Positions 33,801 through 43,274 of a DNA stretch of 64,000 nucleotides are shown piece after piece; within the stretch, counting starts at the first letter, position 1; every line of letters begins with the position of its first letter. The translations under genes and the position numbers were made by a program. The stretch lies in contig NZNS01000010.1 of the NCBI GenBank assembly GCA_002694985.1, positions 767,392 to 831,391 on the forward strand. Direction: 5' to 3'. The notes beneath the pieces were generated by a model. That model had not been told where the DNA came from. It saw nothing but the letters and a program-made list of their open reading frames with translations, and made no database searches. This stretch comes from Parvibaculum sp. (lineage in GTDB: Bacteria > Pseudomonadota > Alphaproteobacteria > Parvibaculales > Parvibaculaceae).

Positions 33801-34568
33801 ATGAGCAGCGGCGCGCGCGCCATAGACAGCCCGCAGAACGCAAATGCGAAGAAATGGCTGGCGCTGACCGAATCACGCGGCATCCGCAAGCATGGCGCGT
33901 TCATCCTTTCGGGACGCAAGACCGTGCCAGAAGCGCTGGCCCGCCACCCGAACCGCTTCACAGCGGCGCTGGCGCGCACGGAGAGCGACCTCAACCGGCT
34001 TGCCCTCCCCCCTTCCGTCGAACGCTATGTGCTGGCGAAACCCGTTTTCGAGGCCCTGGATACGAACGGCACCGGCTTTCCGCTGCTTGTGGGCGAGGTG
34101 CCGGAAATGGCGGCGGCAGACTTCAGCGCGGCACCCAAAGGCTTTGAACTGGTGCTGGCGCTCGGCGATCCATCGAATCTCGGGGCGGCACTCCGCAGCG
34201 CGGCGGCCTTTGGCGCAACACGCGTGGTGCTGATGGAGGGAGCGGCGCACCCTTTCCATCCGAAAGCGCTGCGCGGCGGGGCCAACGCACAGTTCGGTCT
34301 CACCTTTCTCAAGGGAGGCGACTGGACGGCGCTCGAAGGCGCGGAAGGACCTGTGGCCGCGCTCGATGGCAAGGGCACGGATATCGAGGAATATGTCTGG
34401 CCGGAAAATCTCCGTCTCGTGTTAGGCGAGGAAGGCCGCGGATTGCCGCCCGGCCTCAAGGCAACGCTGCTCGCGATACGCACAACCGGGGCGGTCGAAT
34501 CCCTGAATGCGACGGTGGCCGCGAGCCTCGCGCTTTCCGCGCGTTTCCGGCGGATTTCATCGCGGTGA
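33801..34568 (+). CDS. TrmH/SpoU-family RNA methyltransferase
   Basis: 255 residues. N-terminal substrate-binding part (KKWLALTESRGIRKHGAFIL) and a C-terminal SPOUT domain with its three motifs: ALGDPSNLGAALRSAAAFGA (about 117-136), RLVLGEEGRGLPP (about 207-219) and GAVESLNATVAASLAL (about 232-247). It methylates a ribose 2'-OH of tRNA or rRNA using AdoMet; the target nucleotide cannot be read. It is divergent from the YhhN gene. Confidence 0.92.
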   Translation: MSSGARAIDSPQNANAKKWLALTESRGIRKHGAFILSGRKTVPEALARHPNRFTAALARTESDLNRLALPPSVERYVLAKPVFEALDTNGTGFPLLVGEVPEMAAADFSAAPKGFELVLALGDPSNLGAALRSAAAFGATRVVLMEGAAHPFHPKALRGGANAQFGLTFLKGGDWTALEGAEGPVAALDGKGTDIEEYVWPENLRLVLGEEGRGLPPGLKATLLAIRTTGAVESLNATVAASLALSARFRRISSR

Positions 34569-34653
34569 TCCAGCGCCGGGGCCGGTGCGTATTCAAGGGG
34601 TGAGAGCTGGCGCAAGGTCCAGCGGTTCAACTCCCCCAGAGAAGGCTCCGCCC

Positions 34654-35364
34654 TTGAACTCGCTTTTCAAACTTGCCGCCCTTCTCACGCTCGTTGTTCC
34701 CGCCGTGAGCCTCAGTGCTCTTGTTTCAGGCGCGGACGCGGCAGCGCCGGCTGCGCCCCCCGGGCCGGCGCTGTCGTTCCGCGTCGAGCGGGGGAGCACG
34801 CCCATCGGGACACATACGGTCAGCTTCATGCGCAAGGGCGAAGAACTTCATGTCGCCGTCGACATCGAACTCGCCGTGTCTTTCGGTCCCATCACCGTTT
34901 TCCGCTACGAGCATCGCAATCGCGAAACATGGCGCGGGGGGAAACTCGTCGCGCTCGAAACGGTAACGAATGATAACGGCACCAGATACAAGGTGAGTGC
35001 GAAGGCGATGGAGACGGGGCTCAAGGTTATAAGCTCCGCCAACGGAACATTCATCGCGCCTGACGACATCATTCCCACGAGCTACTGGAACCCGGCAACG
35101 ATCAGCCAGAGCGAACTTCTGGACACGCAGAAGGGCCGCATTCTCAAGGTTGAGATAAAACCCGGCACCGAATTTGAGGCGGGCGTGAACGGCAAGCCAA
35201 TTCCCGTGCGGGAATATGAAATGACGGGCGACCTGAAACTCAAGCTCTGGTACTCGCCGGAGATGGAATGGCTGAACGTGATCTTTCGTGCGCGCGGCGA
35301 AGATGTCGATTACCGCGTGGTGCGGATCGACCGGCAGGAACTTCAGCAGGTGGCACGGCAATGA
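34654..35364 (+). CDS. Secreted DUF6134-type protein
   Basis: 236 residues, start taken at TTG 34654 because a signal peptide begins there (LFKLAALLTLVVPAVSLSAL) and GAGAAGG-like sequence precedes it; no ATG lies nearby. The mature part is beta-rich (LSFRVERGSTPIGTHTVSF; DIELAVSFGPITVFRYEHRN; MTGDLKLKLWYSPEMEWLNV), a pattern of periplasmic beta-sheet proteins annotated as DUF6134. The SDR gene starts within its stop codon. Function unknown. Confidence 0.75.
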   Translation: MNSLFKLAALLTLVVPAVSLSALVSGADAAAPAAPPGPALSFRVERGSTPIGTHTVSFMRKGEELHVAVDIELAVSFGPITVFRYEHRNRETWRGGKLVALETVTNDNGTRYKVSAKAMETGLKVISSANGTFIAPDDIIPTSYWNPATISQSELLDTQKGRILKVEIKPGTEFEAGVNGKPIPVREYEMTGDLKLKLWYSPEMEWLNVIFRARGEDVDYRVVRIDRQELQQVARQ

Positions 35365-36164
35365 CAGAAAAAGGCGATATCGTCTGGATTACCGGCGCGA
35401 GCTCCGGCATCGGCCGCGCGCTGGCGCTGCGCATGGCGCGCGAGGGATATCGGGTGGCCGTCTCGGCGAGGCGGGCGGAAGAACTCGACAAACTGAAGAT
35501 GGAAGCCGAGCAGACCGGCAGCGAAATCCGACCCGTGCCGCTCGACACGACGAAGCCGGACGAGGTAACGGCGGGCGTGGCGGAAATCGAAAGCGAGATG
35601 GGGCCGATTGCCATTGCGGTACTGTGCGCCGGTACATATGAGGCGGTTCTCGCACATGAGCTGACGGCGGCAAGGGCGCGGCCCGTCTTCGAACTCAACT
35701 TCATGGGCACGATGAACTGCCTCGAAGCGCTGATCCCCAACATGATCGCGCGCGGGCATGGACGGATCGCGGCGGTGGCCTCTCTCGCGGGCTATTTCGG
35801 CCTGCCGACATCCGCGATCTACGGCGCCAGCAAGGCTGCCATCATCAACATGGCGGAAGCACTGCAACCCGATCTCGCGAAACACGGCGTGACCATACAG
35901 ATCGTCAATCCGGGTTTCGTGAAAACGCCGCTGACCGACAAGAATGAATTTCCGATGCCCTTCCTCATGGATGTGGAGGACGCCGCGGATGCGTTCTGCA
36001 AGGGGCTGCACTCAAACCGCTTCGAGATCACCTTTCCGCGCCGCTTTTCGCTGCTCCTCCGGCTGGTGCAGATGCTGCCCTACCGGCTGTCTCTCGCGCT
36101 GACCGGAAAGACACTGCCGAAGGACAAGCACCCTTCAATTACCCCCGGTGTCAGCCCTTCCTGA
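35361..36164 (+). CDS. Short-chain dehydrogenase/reductase
   Basis: 267 residues from ATG 35361, overlapping the previous stop (ATGA). Rossmann motif VWITGASSGIGRALALRMAR (TGxxxGIG) at residues about 8-27, catalytic Ser region VASLAGYFGLPTSA and YGASKAA with the active Tyr and Lys at about 155-159. The C-terminus overlaps the convergent photolyase gene by 14 bp. Substrate unknown. Confidence 0.92.
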   Translation: MTEKGDIVWITGASSGIGRALALRMAREGYRVAVSARRAEELDKLKMEAEQTGSEIRPVPLDTTKPDEVTAGVAEIESEMGPIAIAVLCAGTYEAVLAHELTAARARPVFELNFMGTMNCLEALIPNMIARGHGRIAAVASLAGYFGLPTSAIYGASKAAIINMAEALQPDLAKHGVTIQIVNPGFVKTPLTDKNEFPMPFLMDVEDAADAFCKGLHSNRFEITFPRRFSLLLRLVQMLPYRLSLALTGKTLPKDKHPSITPGVSPS

Positions 36165-37578
36165 TTTTTGCATAGGCGGCAAGCGCACGGGCGCGCGCCT
36201 TTCCATGATCGACAAGGGGTTCGGGATAGTTTTCCCCAAGCACGATGCCAGCCTTTTCGAGCATCTCGCGCGGGGCGGCCCAGGGCTTGTGAATGTATTT
36301 CGTATCGAGCTTTGCGAGTTCAGGAACAAAAGTGCGGACATATTCGCCTTTGCTGTCGAACTTCTCGCCCTGCAACACCGGATTGAAGATGCGGAAATAG
36401 GGCGAGGCATCGGCACCCGACCCCGCCACCCATTGCCAGCTTGCACGGTTCACGGCGAGATCGGCATCGACCAGCGTATCCTCGAACCAGCGGGCGCCCT
36501 CTCGCCAGTCGATCATCAAATGCTTGATGAGGAAGGAGGCGGCGATCATGCGCACGCGGTTGTGCATCCAGCCCGTCTGCCAGAGCTGGCGCATTCCCGC
36601 ATCGACAACGGGATAGCCGGTGCGGCCGCTGCGCCATGCATCGAAAGCACCGGCATCGCGCATCCAGGGAAAGGCATCGAATTCGCGCTTCCAGTTCTCG
36701 GTTTCGATCTGCGGCCAGTGGTAGAGAAGGTGGCAGGCGAAATCGCGCCATGCGACTTCACGCAGAAAGGCCTCGCCCGCCCGCCCATCGCCGCCTTGCG
36801 CGTTGCGAACAACGTGCCAGACGCGGCGCGGCGAGAGATCGCCCGAATGAAGATGCGGAGACAGGCGCGACGTGCCCTCGCGGTCCGGCATATCGCGCGC
36901 TTTCGGATAAGCGGCCATCGCTTCATCCACAAAATCGGCGAGCCGCGCCTGCGCGCCCGCTTCGCCCGGCTCCCATGTTTCACGCAAGCCCGCCGCCCAA
37001 TCCGGCTTCGAGGGACGAAGCGCCCAGTCGTCGAGATGGTCCGTCGCGATGTCTTTCACACGAGCGAGCTTTCGTGGTGCCGCAAGAGGTGCATCGAACG
37101 AGAACTGCGACAGCGCGCGCCAGAAAGGCGTGAAGACCTTGTAAGGCCCGCCGCTTCCCGACTTCACATGCCACGGCTCGGCGAGAAGCGAGGCGGCGAA
37201 GCTGCGGACCTCGGTGCGCCGTTGCGTCAATGCGGATTTGATGAGCTTGTCGCGCTCGACGACGCGCGGCTCGTAACAGCGGTTCCAGAAGACCGCAGCA
37301 GCACCCGTTTCTTCCGCAATAGCGGGAAGAATATGCGCTGGGTTGCCCCGGCGCAGAACCAGCGGCAAGCCGAGGCGGGCAAGGCTTTTTGAAAGCGCAG
37401 CGAGACTTCCATGCAGCCACCAACGCGACGCGCCACCGACCTCTTCCTCCGGGTCCAGGATGAAGAGAGGCAGGACCGGCGCGCCACGCGCCGCAGCGGC
37501 GGCAAGTGCGGGATTATCGTCCAGCCGCAAGTCGCGGCGGAACCAGACGATTGAAGGACCGTATTCTTCTGAAGGCAT
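36151..37578 (-). CDS. phrB: Deoxyribodipyrimidine photolyase, class I
   Basis: 475 residues. N-terminal alpha/beta antenna domain (IVWFRRDLRLDDNPALAAAA) and C-terminal FAD domain with TSRLSPHLHSGDLSPRRVWH, WRDFACHLLYHWPQ, GYPVVDAGMRQLWQTGWMHN, NRVRMIAASFLIKHLMIDW and WQWVAGSGADASPYFRIFNP. The family repairs cyclobutane pyrimidine dimers with blue light. All FAD-binding blocks are intact. Confidence 0.95.
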   Translation of the reverse strand: MPSEEYGPSIVWFRRDLRLDDNPALAAAAARGAPVLPLFILDPEEEVGGASRWWLHGSLAALSKSLARLGLPLVLRRGNPAHILPAIAEETGAAAVFWNRCYEPRVVERDKLIKSALTQRRTEVRSFAASLLAEPWHVKSGSGGPYKVFTPFWRALSQFSFDAPLAAPRKLARVKDIATDHLDDWALRPSKPDWAAGLRETWEPGEAGAQARLADFVDEAMAAYPKARDMPDREGTSRLSPHLHSGDLSPRRVWHVVRNAQGGDGRAGEAFLREVAWRDFACHLLYHWPQIETENWKREFDAFPWMRDAGAFDAWRSGRTGYPVVDAGMRQLWQTGWMHNRVRMIAASFLIKHLMIDWREGARWFEDTLVDADLAVNRASWQWVAGSGADASPYFRIFNPVLQGEKFDSKGEYVRTFVPELAKLDTKYIHKPWAAPREMLEKAGIVLGENYPEPLVDHGKARARALAAYAKIRKG

Positions 37579-37607
37579 CTGTCCGGGGGCAATTGGTTGG
37601 TGACTGA

Positions 37608-38390
37608 CTACTCCATACGAAGCGTCGCGGCGAACGGATCAGCCGCAGCATCGCATGCCGATATGCACCGGAGGCGCCAGCCCGGTGCGCCATAACCGCC
37701 AACCGGATAATGCTGGGTGAGGCGGCAATCCCACAACACAACCATTCCTCGCGCCCAGGGGATGCGTATCTGATTTTCCGGCACGGTGAGGAGATTTTGT
37801 GCGAGATCCACAACGAGATCGCTTTCCTCTGCCGGCACGTTGAGGATGTGGCCTTTGAAGGAAGCACCGATGCCGAGATGCTTGCGCTTCGTCAGCGGAT
37901 GCGACGCGACGAGCGGACGGGGAAAACCCGCACGCGAGAACGGCACGACCTCAAGCGGATCGAGATAGGCGCGCATCGGAACGGAGATGCCGTCATAAGC
38001 ATCGGCCAATGAACACCATATGCTTTCGCCGCCAAAAGGCGCCTCCTCTGCATGGAGCAGTGCGACATGCGAGTGCGCAATGGATGCGAGCGGATCCGTC
38101 ATCATCGCTATACACTCTTCGGGACGCGCACACGCCGCTTCATCCGCGGACGGATTGCGCAGCGTATTGACATACAATGTTTGTTGAAGGGCCCCGAAAG
38201 CACACATCAGACCGGCTATGCCTTGCGCGGATGCACGAGGTGAACGGAAGATGAGCAATCCGTAGCGCGACACAGCGGCCGAGAGGGCAGCCGACACTGC
38301 CGCCGGCGGCGGCACTGAAAGATCCACCCCTGTCACATCGGCACCGAAAACGCCCCCCAAAGGACGAACAGACAAGGAGTTCGTATGCAT
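37608..38390 (-). CDS. TauD/TfdA-like protein with a changed metal site
   Basis: 260 residues. The fold text is clear: ADVTGVDLSVPP and LLIFRSP at the N-terminus, EEAPFGGESIWCSLADAYDG, ASHPLTKRKHL, then LWDCRLTQHYPVGGYG and the 2-oxoglutarate-binding Arg region (about 239-241). Where the family has WHxD for the first two iron ligands, this protein appears to have MMTD (residues 96-99), so one His ligand is missing unless the alignment shifts to HSH at 106-108. It is divergent from a LysR-type gene. The enzyme may be inactive or altered. Confidence 0.75.
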   Translation of the reverse strand: MHTNSLSVRPLGGVFGADVTGVDLSVPPPAAVSAALSAAVSRYGLLIFRSPRASAQGIAGLMCAFGALQQTLYVNTLRNPSADEAACARPEECIAMMTDPLASIAHSHVALLHAEEAPFGGESIWCSLADAYDGISVPMRAYLDPLEVVPFSRAGFPRPLVASHPLTKRKHLGIGASFKGHILNVPAEESDLVVDLAQNLLTVPENQIRIPWARGMVVLWDCRLTQHYPVGGYGAPGWRLRCISACDAAADPFAATLRME

Positions 38391-38407
38391 GATTATTTAC
38401 CCCGTTG

Positions 38408-38428
38408 GTCAAAGGATTTGAATTTGAC
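38408..38428. promoter_or_regulatory. Inverted repeat in the TauD-LysR gap (LysR-type site)
   Basis: GTCAAA (38408-38413) and TTTGAC (38423-38428) form a perfect inverted repeat with a 9-bp spacer in the 114-bp gap between the divergent genes. LysR-type regulators usually bind such dyads next to their own promoter. No other site of this kind was seen in the gap. Confidence 0.55.
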
Positions 38429-38504
38429 TGCCCCTCTAACAATGAGTTGCACGGGAGTGGCGAACATATCCAATTGAAATGCCGAATGACCAAGTATTCA
38501 CGAA

Positions 38505-39395
38505 ATGAATTTGCGCCGCATCGACCTCAACCTCCTGACCATCTTCGACGCCATCATGACGGAGGGCAGCATCACCAAAGCGGCCGCGCGACTTGGCATG
38601 ACGCAGCCCGCACTCTCGAACGCATTGACGCGGCTCAGGCGGCTGGTGGACGATCCGCTTTTTGTACGCGTGGGAAACAAGATCGTGCCGACACCGCGCG
38701 CAGAAGCACTCTCAGTGCCAGTCCGGCAAGCGCTCGACCTCGCGAAAAGCGCGTTGAGCGGGCATCCGACGGAAGCTGCGGGAGATGAAACGCGAGTTTT
38801 TACTCTGGCGCTCGGCGATGCCGGCGAAACCATCGCGTTACCACGCGCATTCGCAAAACTGAGGCAGGAGGCAGGAGCAACGCCGCGCCTGCGGCTCAAA
38901 TGTGCATTGCCTCACGCAATTACCGATGAACTCAGGTCGGGCGCGGTGGACCTTGCCTGGCTCGCCTTTCCGCCCCGCCTGCACGATGTGAGCATGGAAC
39001 CGGTAATCCGGGACGAGCTCGTCTGCATGGTTGCAGCCGAGAGTGCCGGGAAAGAGGAGATGACGCCGGAGCGCTATCTCGCGCTCGATCATGTCGGCCT
39101 CGTATCGGAAGCCACATTGGAGATGCACGGCTTTGACGGCTGGCGAATGCGACGGAAAATTCTGGTGGAAGTGCACAATTATGCACTGCTTGCGATGCTC
39201 GTTGCGACCGCAGGTCTTGCGGCGACGTTGCCAAGCCGCCTCGCACATCATTATGCGACGGTCTATGGACTTGCGGTGCATCCCCTGCCCTTCGACGCGC
39301 CGCCCGCGATCTTCTATCAGGCGTGGCCGCGCGGGCTGACCGAAGATCGGGCACATATCCGCCTCCGGCGCGCCTTCAAGGTGGCAGTGCGATAG
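38505..39395 (+). CDS. LysR-family transcriptional regulator
   Basis: 296 residues, usual length. The N-terminal winged helix has IDLNLLTIFDAIMTEGSITK, AAARLGMTQPALSNALTRLR and LVDDPLFVRVGNKIVPT. The rest is the periplasmic-binding-protein-like effector domain. It is divergent from the TauD-like gene, so it probably controls that gene and itself through the inverted repeat between them. Inducer unknown. Confidence 0.93.
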   Translation: MNLRRIDLNLLTIFDAIMTEGSITKAAARLGMTQPALSNALTRLRRLVDDPLFVRVGNKIVPTPRAEALSVPVRQALDLAKSALSGHPTEAAGDETRVFTLALGDAGETIALPRAFAKLRQEAGATPRLRLKCALPHAITDELRSGAVDLAWLAFPPRLHDVSMEPVIRDELVCMVAAESAGKEEMTPERYLALDHVGLVSEATLEMHGFDGWRMRRKILVEVHNYALLAMLVATAGLAATLPSRLAHHYATVYGLAVHPLPFDAPPAIFYQAWPRGLTEDRAHIRLRRAFKVAVR

Positions 39396-39472
39396 TCACG
39401 TTTGCACTGGCCGTTTCCGGCGGCGCTCGCGAATCTGTGCGGCAAGGCGGCGCGCACTGCAGAGCAAGCGCC

Positions 39473-40255
39473 CTACTCCGCACGGCGGATGGGAAGAATG
39501 AAGGGGTCCGCGCCTTCGCCGATCAATGCCTCGATGCGGTATGTCTCGCGCAGGTTCTGCGGCGTGAGAACATCGCGCGGCAGGCCGTCCGCCTTCACCT
39601 TGCCATCATCGAGCAGGATCAGCCGGTCGCAATGACGCGCGGCGAGCGAGAGATCGTGCAGCACGGCAACGACCATGCGGTCATTGCCCTCGGCGTCGGG
39701 TGTCGCATAAGCGCGCAGCACTTCCATGATGCGTATCTGATGATAGGGGTCGAGCGCGGAGACGGGCTCATCCACCAGCATGAGCGGCGCCTCGACGGCC
39801 AGCGCACGGGCAAGCAGCACGCGGGCCCGTTCGCCGCCCGACAAGGTCAACACATCGCGCCCGGCAAACTCACGCACGCCTGCGAGGTCGATCGCATGCT
39901 CGATTGCCGCTTCATCGTCGGCGCTCGCGCGATGGAAGGGTTCGAGATGTGGCAGGCGGCCAAGCGCGACGAGACGCGAGACTTCGAGCGGCCAGTGACT
40001 GCCCGCACCTTGCGCAAGGTAGGAAATGGCGCGGGCCCGGGCGCGCGGGTTCATGGCGCGAACGGGCACATCGTTCAGCGTCACGCCGCCCTCGAAAGGA
40101 ACAAGGCCGGCAATGGCGCGCACCAGTGTCGTCTTGCCGACGCCGTTCGGGCCGATGAGTCCGATGAATTGCGAACCTTCCGCCGTTGCCGAGACACCGC
40201 GAATGACGCGCGCGCCACCCAGAGAAGCGCGGAGATTCTCGATGGCAAGGCGCAT
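39473..40255 (-). CDS. btuD: ABC importer ATPase, BtuD/FecE type
   Basis: 260 residues from ATG 40255 (GTG 40258 also possible). Walker A GPNGVGKTTLVRAI, signature LSGGERARVLLARAL, Walker B PLMLVDEPVSALD and the His switch VLHDLSLAARH. It overlaps the permease stop. Placement under a cobalamin riboswitch supports vitamin B12 import. Cytoplasmic ATPase of the complex. Confidence 0.88.
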   Translation of the reverse strand: MRLAIENLRASLGGARVIRGVSATAEGSQFIGLIGPNGVGKTTLVRAIAGLVPFEGGVTLNDVPVRAMNPRARARAISYLAQGAGSHWPLEVSRLVALGRLPHLEPFHRASADDEAAIEHAIDLAGVREFAGRDVLTLSGGERARVLLARALAVEAPLMLVDEPVSALDPYHQIRIMEVLRAYATPDAEGNDRMVVAVLHDLSLAARHCDRLILLDDGKVKADGLPRDVLTPQNLRETYRIEALIGEGADPFILPIRRAE

Positions 40256-41259
40256 CACGGAGCCTCCCTTCTCGTGCGGAGAATAAGCCAGAGGAAGAAG
40301 GGCGCACCGACAAGCGAGGTGACGACGCCGATTTTCAGCTCCGGCCCATTGACGGGAATGCGCACAAGCAGGTCCGCCGCAAGGACAAGCGCCGCGCCGC
40401 CAAGCGCAGAGGGAAGAAGCAGCGAGGCCGGACGCTGGCCGACAAGCGGGCGCATCAGATGCGGCACGACAAGACCGACAAAGCCGATGACGCCGGTGAC
40501 GGACACGGCGGCGCCGACGGCGAGCCCGGTGCCGATGATCGCCCGGGCGGTGATGGAGCGCATGGAGAAGCCGAGCGTCGAAGCCGTATCCTCGCCAAGC
40601 GCCAGCGCATCCAGCGCGCGATATGTCGATGCGACGAGAAGCCAGCCCACTCCCATGAAGGGCAGCACGAACCAGACCTGCGTCATGCTGCGATCCGTCA
40701 ATGAACCGAGCATCCAGAAGACGATTTCGAGCGCTGCATAAGGGCTCGGCGAAAGGTTGAGGGCGAGCGAGGTGAGCGCGCCAGTGAAGGCGGAGATGGC
40801 GACGCCCGCCAGAATGATTGTGACGATGGAAGGGTTGCGGCCCGCGAGCAGATACAAGACTGCCAGGGCAACAAGCGCGCCTGCGATGCCACCCACGGGC
40901 ACGAACATGGCCGTGCCTGCAGCCAGCCCCGAATAGAAGATGAGAACGGCGCCGAGTGCCGCACCGCCCGAGGCGCCGATGAGGCCGGGCTCGGCAAGCG
41001 GATTACGCAAAAGGCCCTGAAGCCCCGCGCCGGTGAGCCCGAGCGTGGCACCGACGAGAAGACCGAGCAGCGCGCGCGGCAGACGCACTTCGGTCAGGAC
41101 CAGCCAGGCGATGTCGCGATCCGTCTCGGAAATGAGGGCGAACTTGTCGACGAGGAGTTCTCCGCCACGGCCAATATAGATGGAGGCGATGAATAGGAGC
41201 GCCACGAGGATGGTGAGGGCGGCGTTGACGGTCCAGGAGGAAAGAGGTGCGCGCGTCAC
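40255..41259 (-). CDS. btuC: ABC importer permease, BtuC/FecCD type
   Basis: 334 residues from GTG 41259, overlapping the binding-protein stop. About ten hydrophobic helices with the family blocks RLPRALLGLLVGATLGLTGA, NPLAEPGLIGASGGAALGAV and GFVGLVVPHLMRPLVG. Inner-membrane channel for cobalamin or a related chelate. Substrate is assigned from the riboswitch upstream. Confidence 0.88.
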   Translation of the reverse strand: MTRAPLSSWTVNAALTILVALLFIASIYIGRGGELLVDKFALISETDRDIAWLVLTEVRLPRALLGLLVGATLGLTGAGLQGLLRNPLAEPGLIGASGGAALGAVLIFYSGLAAGTAMFVPVGGIAGALVALAVLYLLAGRNPSIVTIILAGVAISAFTGALTSLALNLSPSPYAALEIVFWMLGSLTDRSMTQVWFVLPFMGVGWLLVASTYRALDALALGEDTASTLGFSMRSITARAIIGTGLAVGAAVSVTGVIGFVGLVVPHLMRPLVGQRPASLLLPSALGGAALVLAADLLVRIPVNGPELKIGVVTSLVGAPFFLWLILRTRREAP

Positions 41260-42212
41260 TGCTCTCTCCCCGTTTCGACGTCAAATCCGGTGAGCAGACG
41301 AGAGGGGGATCGGGTCCCGGCCTGCGCCGGAATGACATTCTTCTCTGGAGCGAGAGTGGACGTGAGCTTGTTTATCATCATCGCGTCGTGGGCGGCGGCG
41401 AGGCGCGCGGCGGTGCGGGCTACGAAACGTGTGCTGCACGTCCAGTCGCGTGCGCGCAGGCTGACTTCCTCGGCATAGCGCTCCCGGTAGAGGCGAAGTG
41501 CCGGATGCTCCAGCAGCGCGCTTGCCTGCGAGGGTGCTTCCGGACGATAGACGCCGAGCGCCAGCAGTTGCGGGCGGTAGGCGATCACGTCCTCGACGCC
41601 GGGATAAGCGAGGCCGACGGTATTTTCTTCACGCACGACATTGCGAAAGCCCGTATGCGCGAGGATGCGGCCAAGGGTCGAGTTCGGCGTCGCGGCACTA
41701 CCGAGATCCTGATAGAGGATCGCGGAGGGCGCGTTCTTTCCGCTCCGCTTCGCTGCGTCCATTTCCGTATTGAAACGCGCGATCAACGCCTTGCCCTCTT
41801 CTTCGCGGCCAAGCGCGGCCGCGACGGTGCGAATGTTGTCGCGAATATCCTCGAAGCTGCGCGCGTCCTTCACGGTCGCAACCGGAATATCCATGCGGGC
41901 GAGAAGATCGAGCGTGAAGGGCGAACTCCATTCATGCGCGAGAACGAGATCGGGCGCGAAAGGGAGAATGTCCTCGATGCGTCCATCATTCGGCGGGATG
42001 TCCGAGACAAGCGCGGCGACGGGCGAATCCGCCGGGTCGCGTCCAAGCCGGAAGACGGATTTGAGCGTTCCCGGCGCTGCAAGCTCGGCGGCGATGATGT
42101 CGGAGCAGAGATTGATCGAGACGATATGTGCAGGACGCGCGGAGCCGGCATCTGCCGCAGAAGCGGCAGCAAGGAAGCCAGCCAGAACACCAATAGAGAG
42201 AAGAAATTTCAT
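41256..42212 (-). CDS. btuF: Periplasmic cobalamin-binding protein, BtuF-like
   Basis: 318 residues. Signal peptide MKFLLSIGVLAGFLAAASAA. The mature protein opens RPAHIVSINLCSDIIAAELA and has SDIPPNDGRIEDILPFAPDL followed by LVLAHEWSSPFTLDLL, the usual layout of class III metal-chelate-binding proteins. First gene of the leftward btuFCD-like operon, 93 bp behind a cobalamin riboswitch. The last 30 residues beyond the domain are poorly conserved. Confidence 0.85.
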   Translation of the reverse strand: MKFLLSIGVLAGFLAAASAADAGSARPAHIVSINLCSDIIAAELAAPGTLKSVFRLGRDPADSPVAALVSDIPPNDGRIEDILPFAPDLVLAHEWSSPFTLDLLARMDIPVATVKDARSFEDIRDNIRTVAAALGREEEGKALIARFNTEMDAAKRSGKNAPSAILYQDLGSAATPNSTLGRILAHTGFRNVVREENTVGLAYPGVEDVIAYRPQLLALGVYRPEAPSQASALLEHPALRLYRERYAEEVSLRARDWTCSTRFVARTAARLAAAHDAMMINKLTSTLAPEKNVIPAQAGTRSPSRLLTGFDVETGREQ

Positions 42213-42304
42213 CCCGCCGTCTCGCGCTACGCATCAACAAGATGTCGTCTCGCGGGACAGCCCCGCAATCCCCCAGCACACCCCGGCCCGGAGAGGGACG
42301 ACAA

Positions 42305-42507
42305 CTCGCGGCAGGTTTCCTGGCTTGGCGGGTCAGCGCCCCTCCCTGCCTTCCCGGCCCGTCGAACGACAGGCCAGTGGCCAAACCGGAGAGAGGCTCG
42401 CCGCTTACAGTTGCGGGGGCAGCCGCTTCTAGATTCGGAGCATTCCTGCCAGAAAGCTCCAAGCGTTCCCTTTTAACCCCGGATTTGCGGCCGGGGCACC
42501 ACGAGCA
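42305..42507 (-). promoter_or_regulatory. Cobalamin riboswitch
   Basis: Read leftward, the highly conserved elements appear in order: GGTGCCCC with GGGGTTAAAAGGGAA, GCTGCCCCCGCAACTGTAA with AGCGG, GGCCACTGGCC, and the B12 box AAGCCAGGAAACCTGCC near 42310-42326. It precedes btuF. When adenosylcobalamin is bound, such elements block translation or transcription of the importer. The gap 42213-42626 otherwise holds no gene. Confidence 0.93.
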
Positions 42508-42626
42508 GGCGGAGTGTAGACGCTCGCGCGCGCCACGCAAGGCGGAGCCCCGAAAGGCCTGCAAATCCCCCGGGAAATGCTCTACCGTCGGCCAAAACAA
42601 CAAACGGACGATTTCGGGGAGACACC

Positions 42627-43274
42627 ATGCTCACGCTTTATCACTGCAACGGATCGCGCTCGATGCGCTCGCTCTGGCTGCTCCATGAGATGGGGATCGA
42701 GTTCGAACTGAAGGAACTCCCCTTCAGCATGGAAGGCCTGCGCACACCGGAATATCTCTCGGTCTCGCCGCTGGGCCGCGTGCCCTGCCTTGTCGATGGC
42801 GATGTATCGGTGTTCGAATCCGGCGCCATCGCGCAATATCTCGGTGAGCATTACGATCCAGAAGGAAAACTGCATCGCCCGGCGGGACATGCGGAACGGA
42901 CAGAGTGGCTGATCTGGCTGCATTACGCCGAGACCATGGCCGTGCACGGGGCGAGCCTTGTTCAGCAAAAAGTCTTCATCGCCAGGGAAGAGCGCTCGCC
43001 GGTGGTGCAGAAACTCGAGTCGCGGCGGCTTGAAAAGGCGCTGGAAGTGGTAGACCGGCAGCTTGACGACAGGGATTACCTGCTGAAAAGCGGGTTCAGC
43101 ACGGTCGACACGAATGTCGGCTACAGTGTGCATCTCGCGAAGGACTTTGTGAGCCTCGATCCGTTTGCAAATGTCGTGAAATATTATGAGCGGCTTTCGG
43201 CGCGACCCGCCTTCAAAAAGGCAGCAGCGAGCATTCCCCTCGACGAGCAGGCACCCGCCGAGGCAAAAGCCTAG
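42627..43274 (+). CDS. Glutathione S-transferase
   Basis: 215 residues. Thioredoxin-fold N-domain with MLTLYHCNGSRSMRSLWLLH, the cis-Pro turn GRVPCLVD and the glutathione-contact motif FESGAIAQYLGEHY; helical C-domain from about residue 90. The catalytic Ser/Cys is likely within NGSRSMR. It ends 4 bp inside the convergent hydrolase gene. Cytoplasmic. Confidence 0.92.
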   Translation: MLTLYHCNGSRSMRSLWLLHEMGIEFELKELPFSMEGLRTPEYLSVSPLGRVPCLVDGDVSVFESGAIAQYLGEHYDPEGKLHRPAGHAERTEWLIWLHYAETMAVHGASLVQQKVFIAREERSPVVQKLESRRLEKALEVVDRQLDDRDYLLKSGFSTVDTNVGYSVHLAKDFVSLDPFANVVKYYERLSARPAFKKAAASIPLDEQAPAEAKA

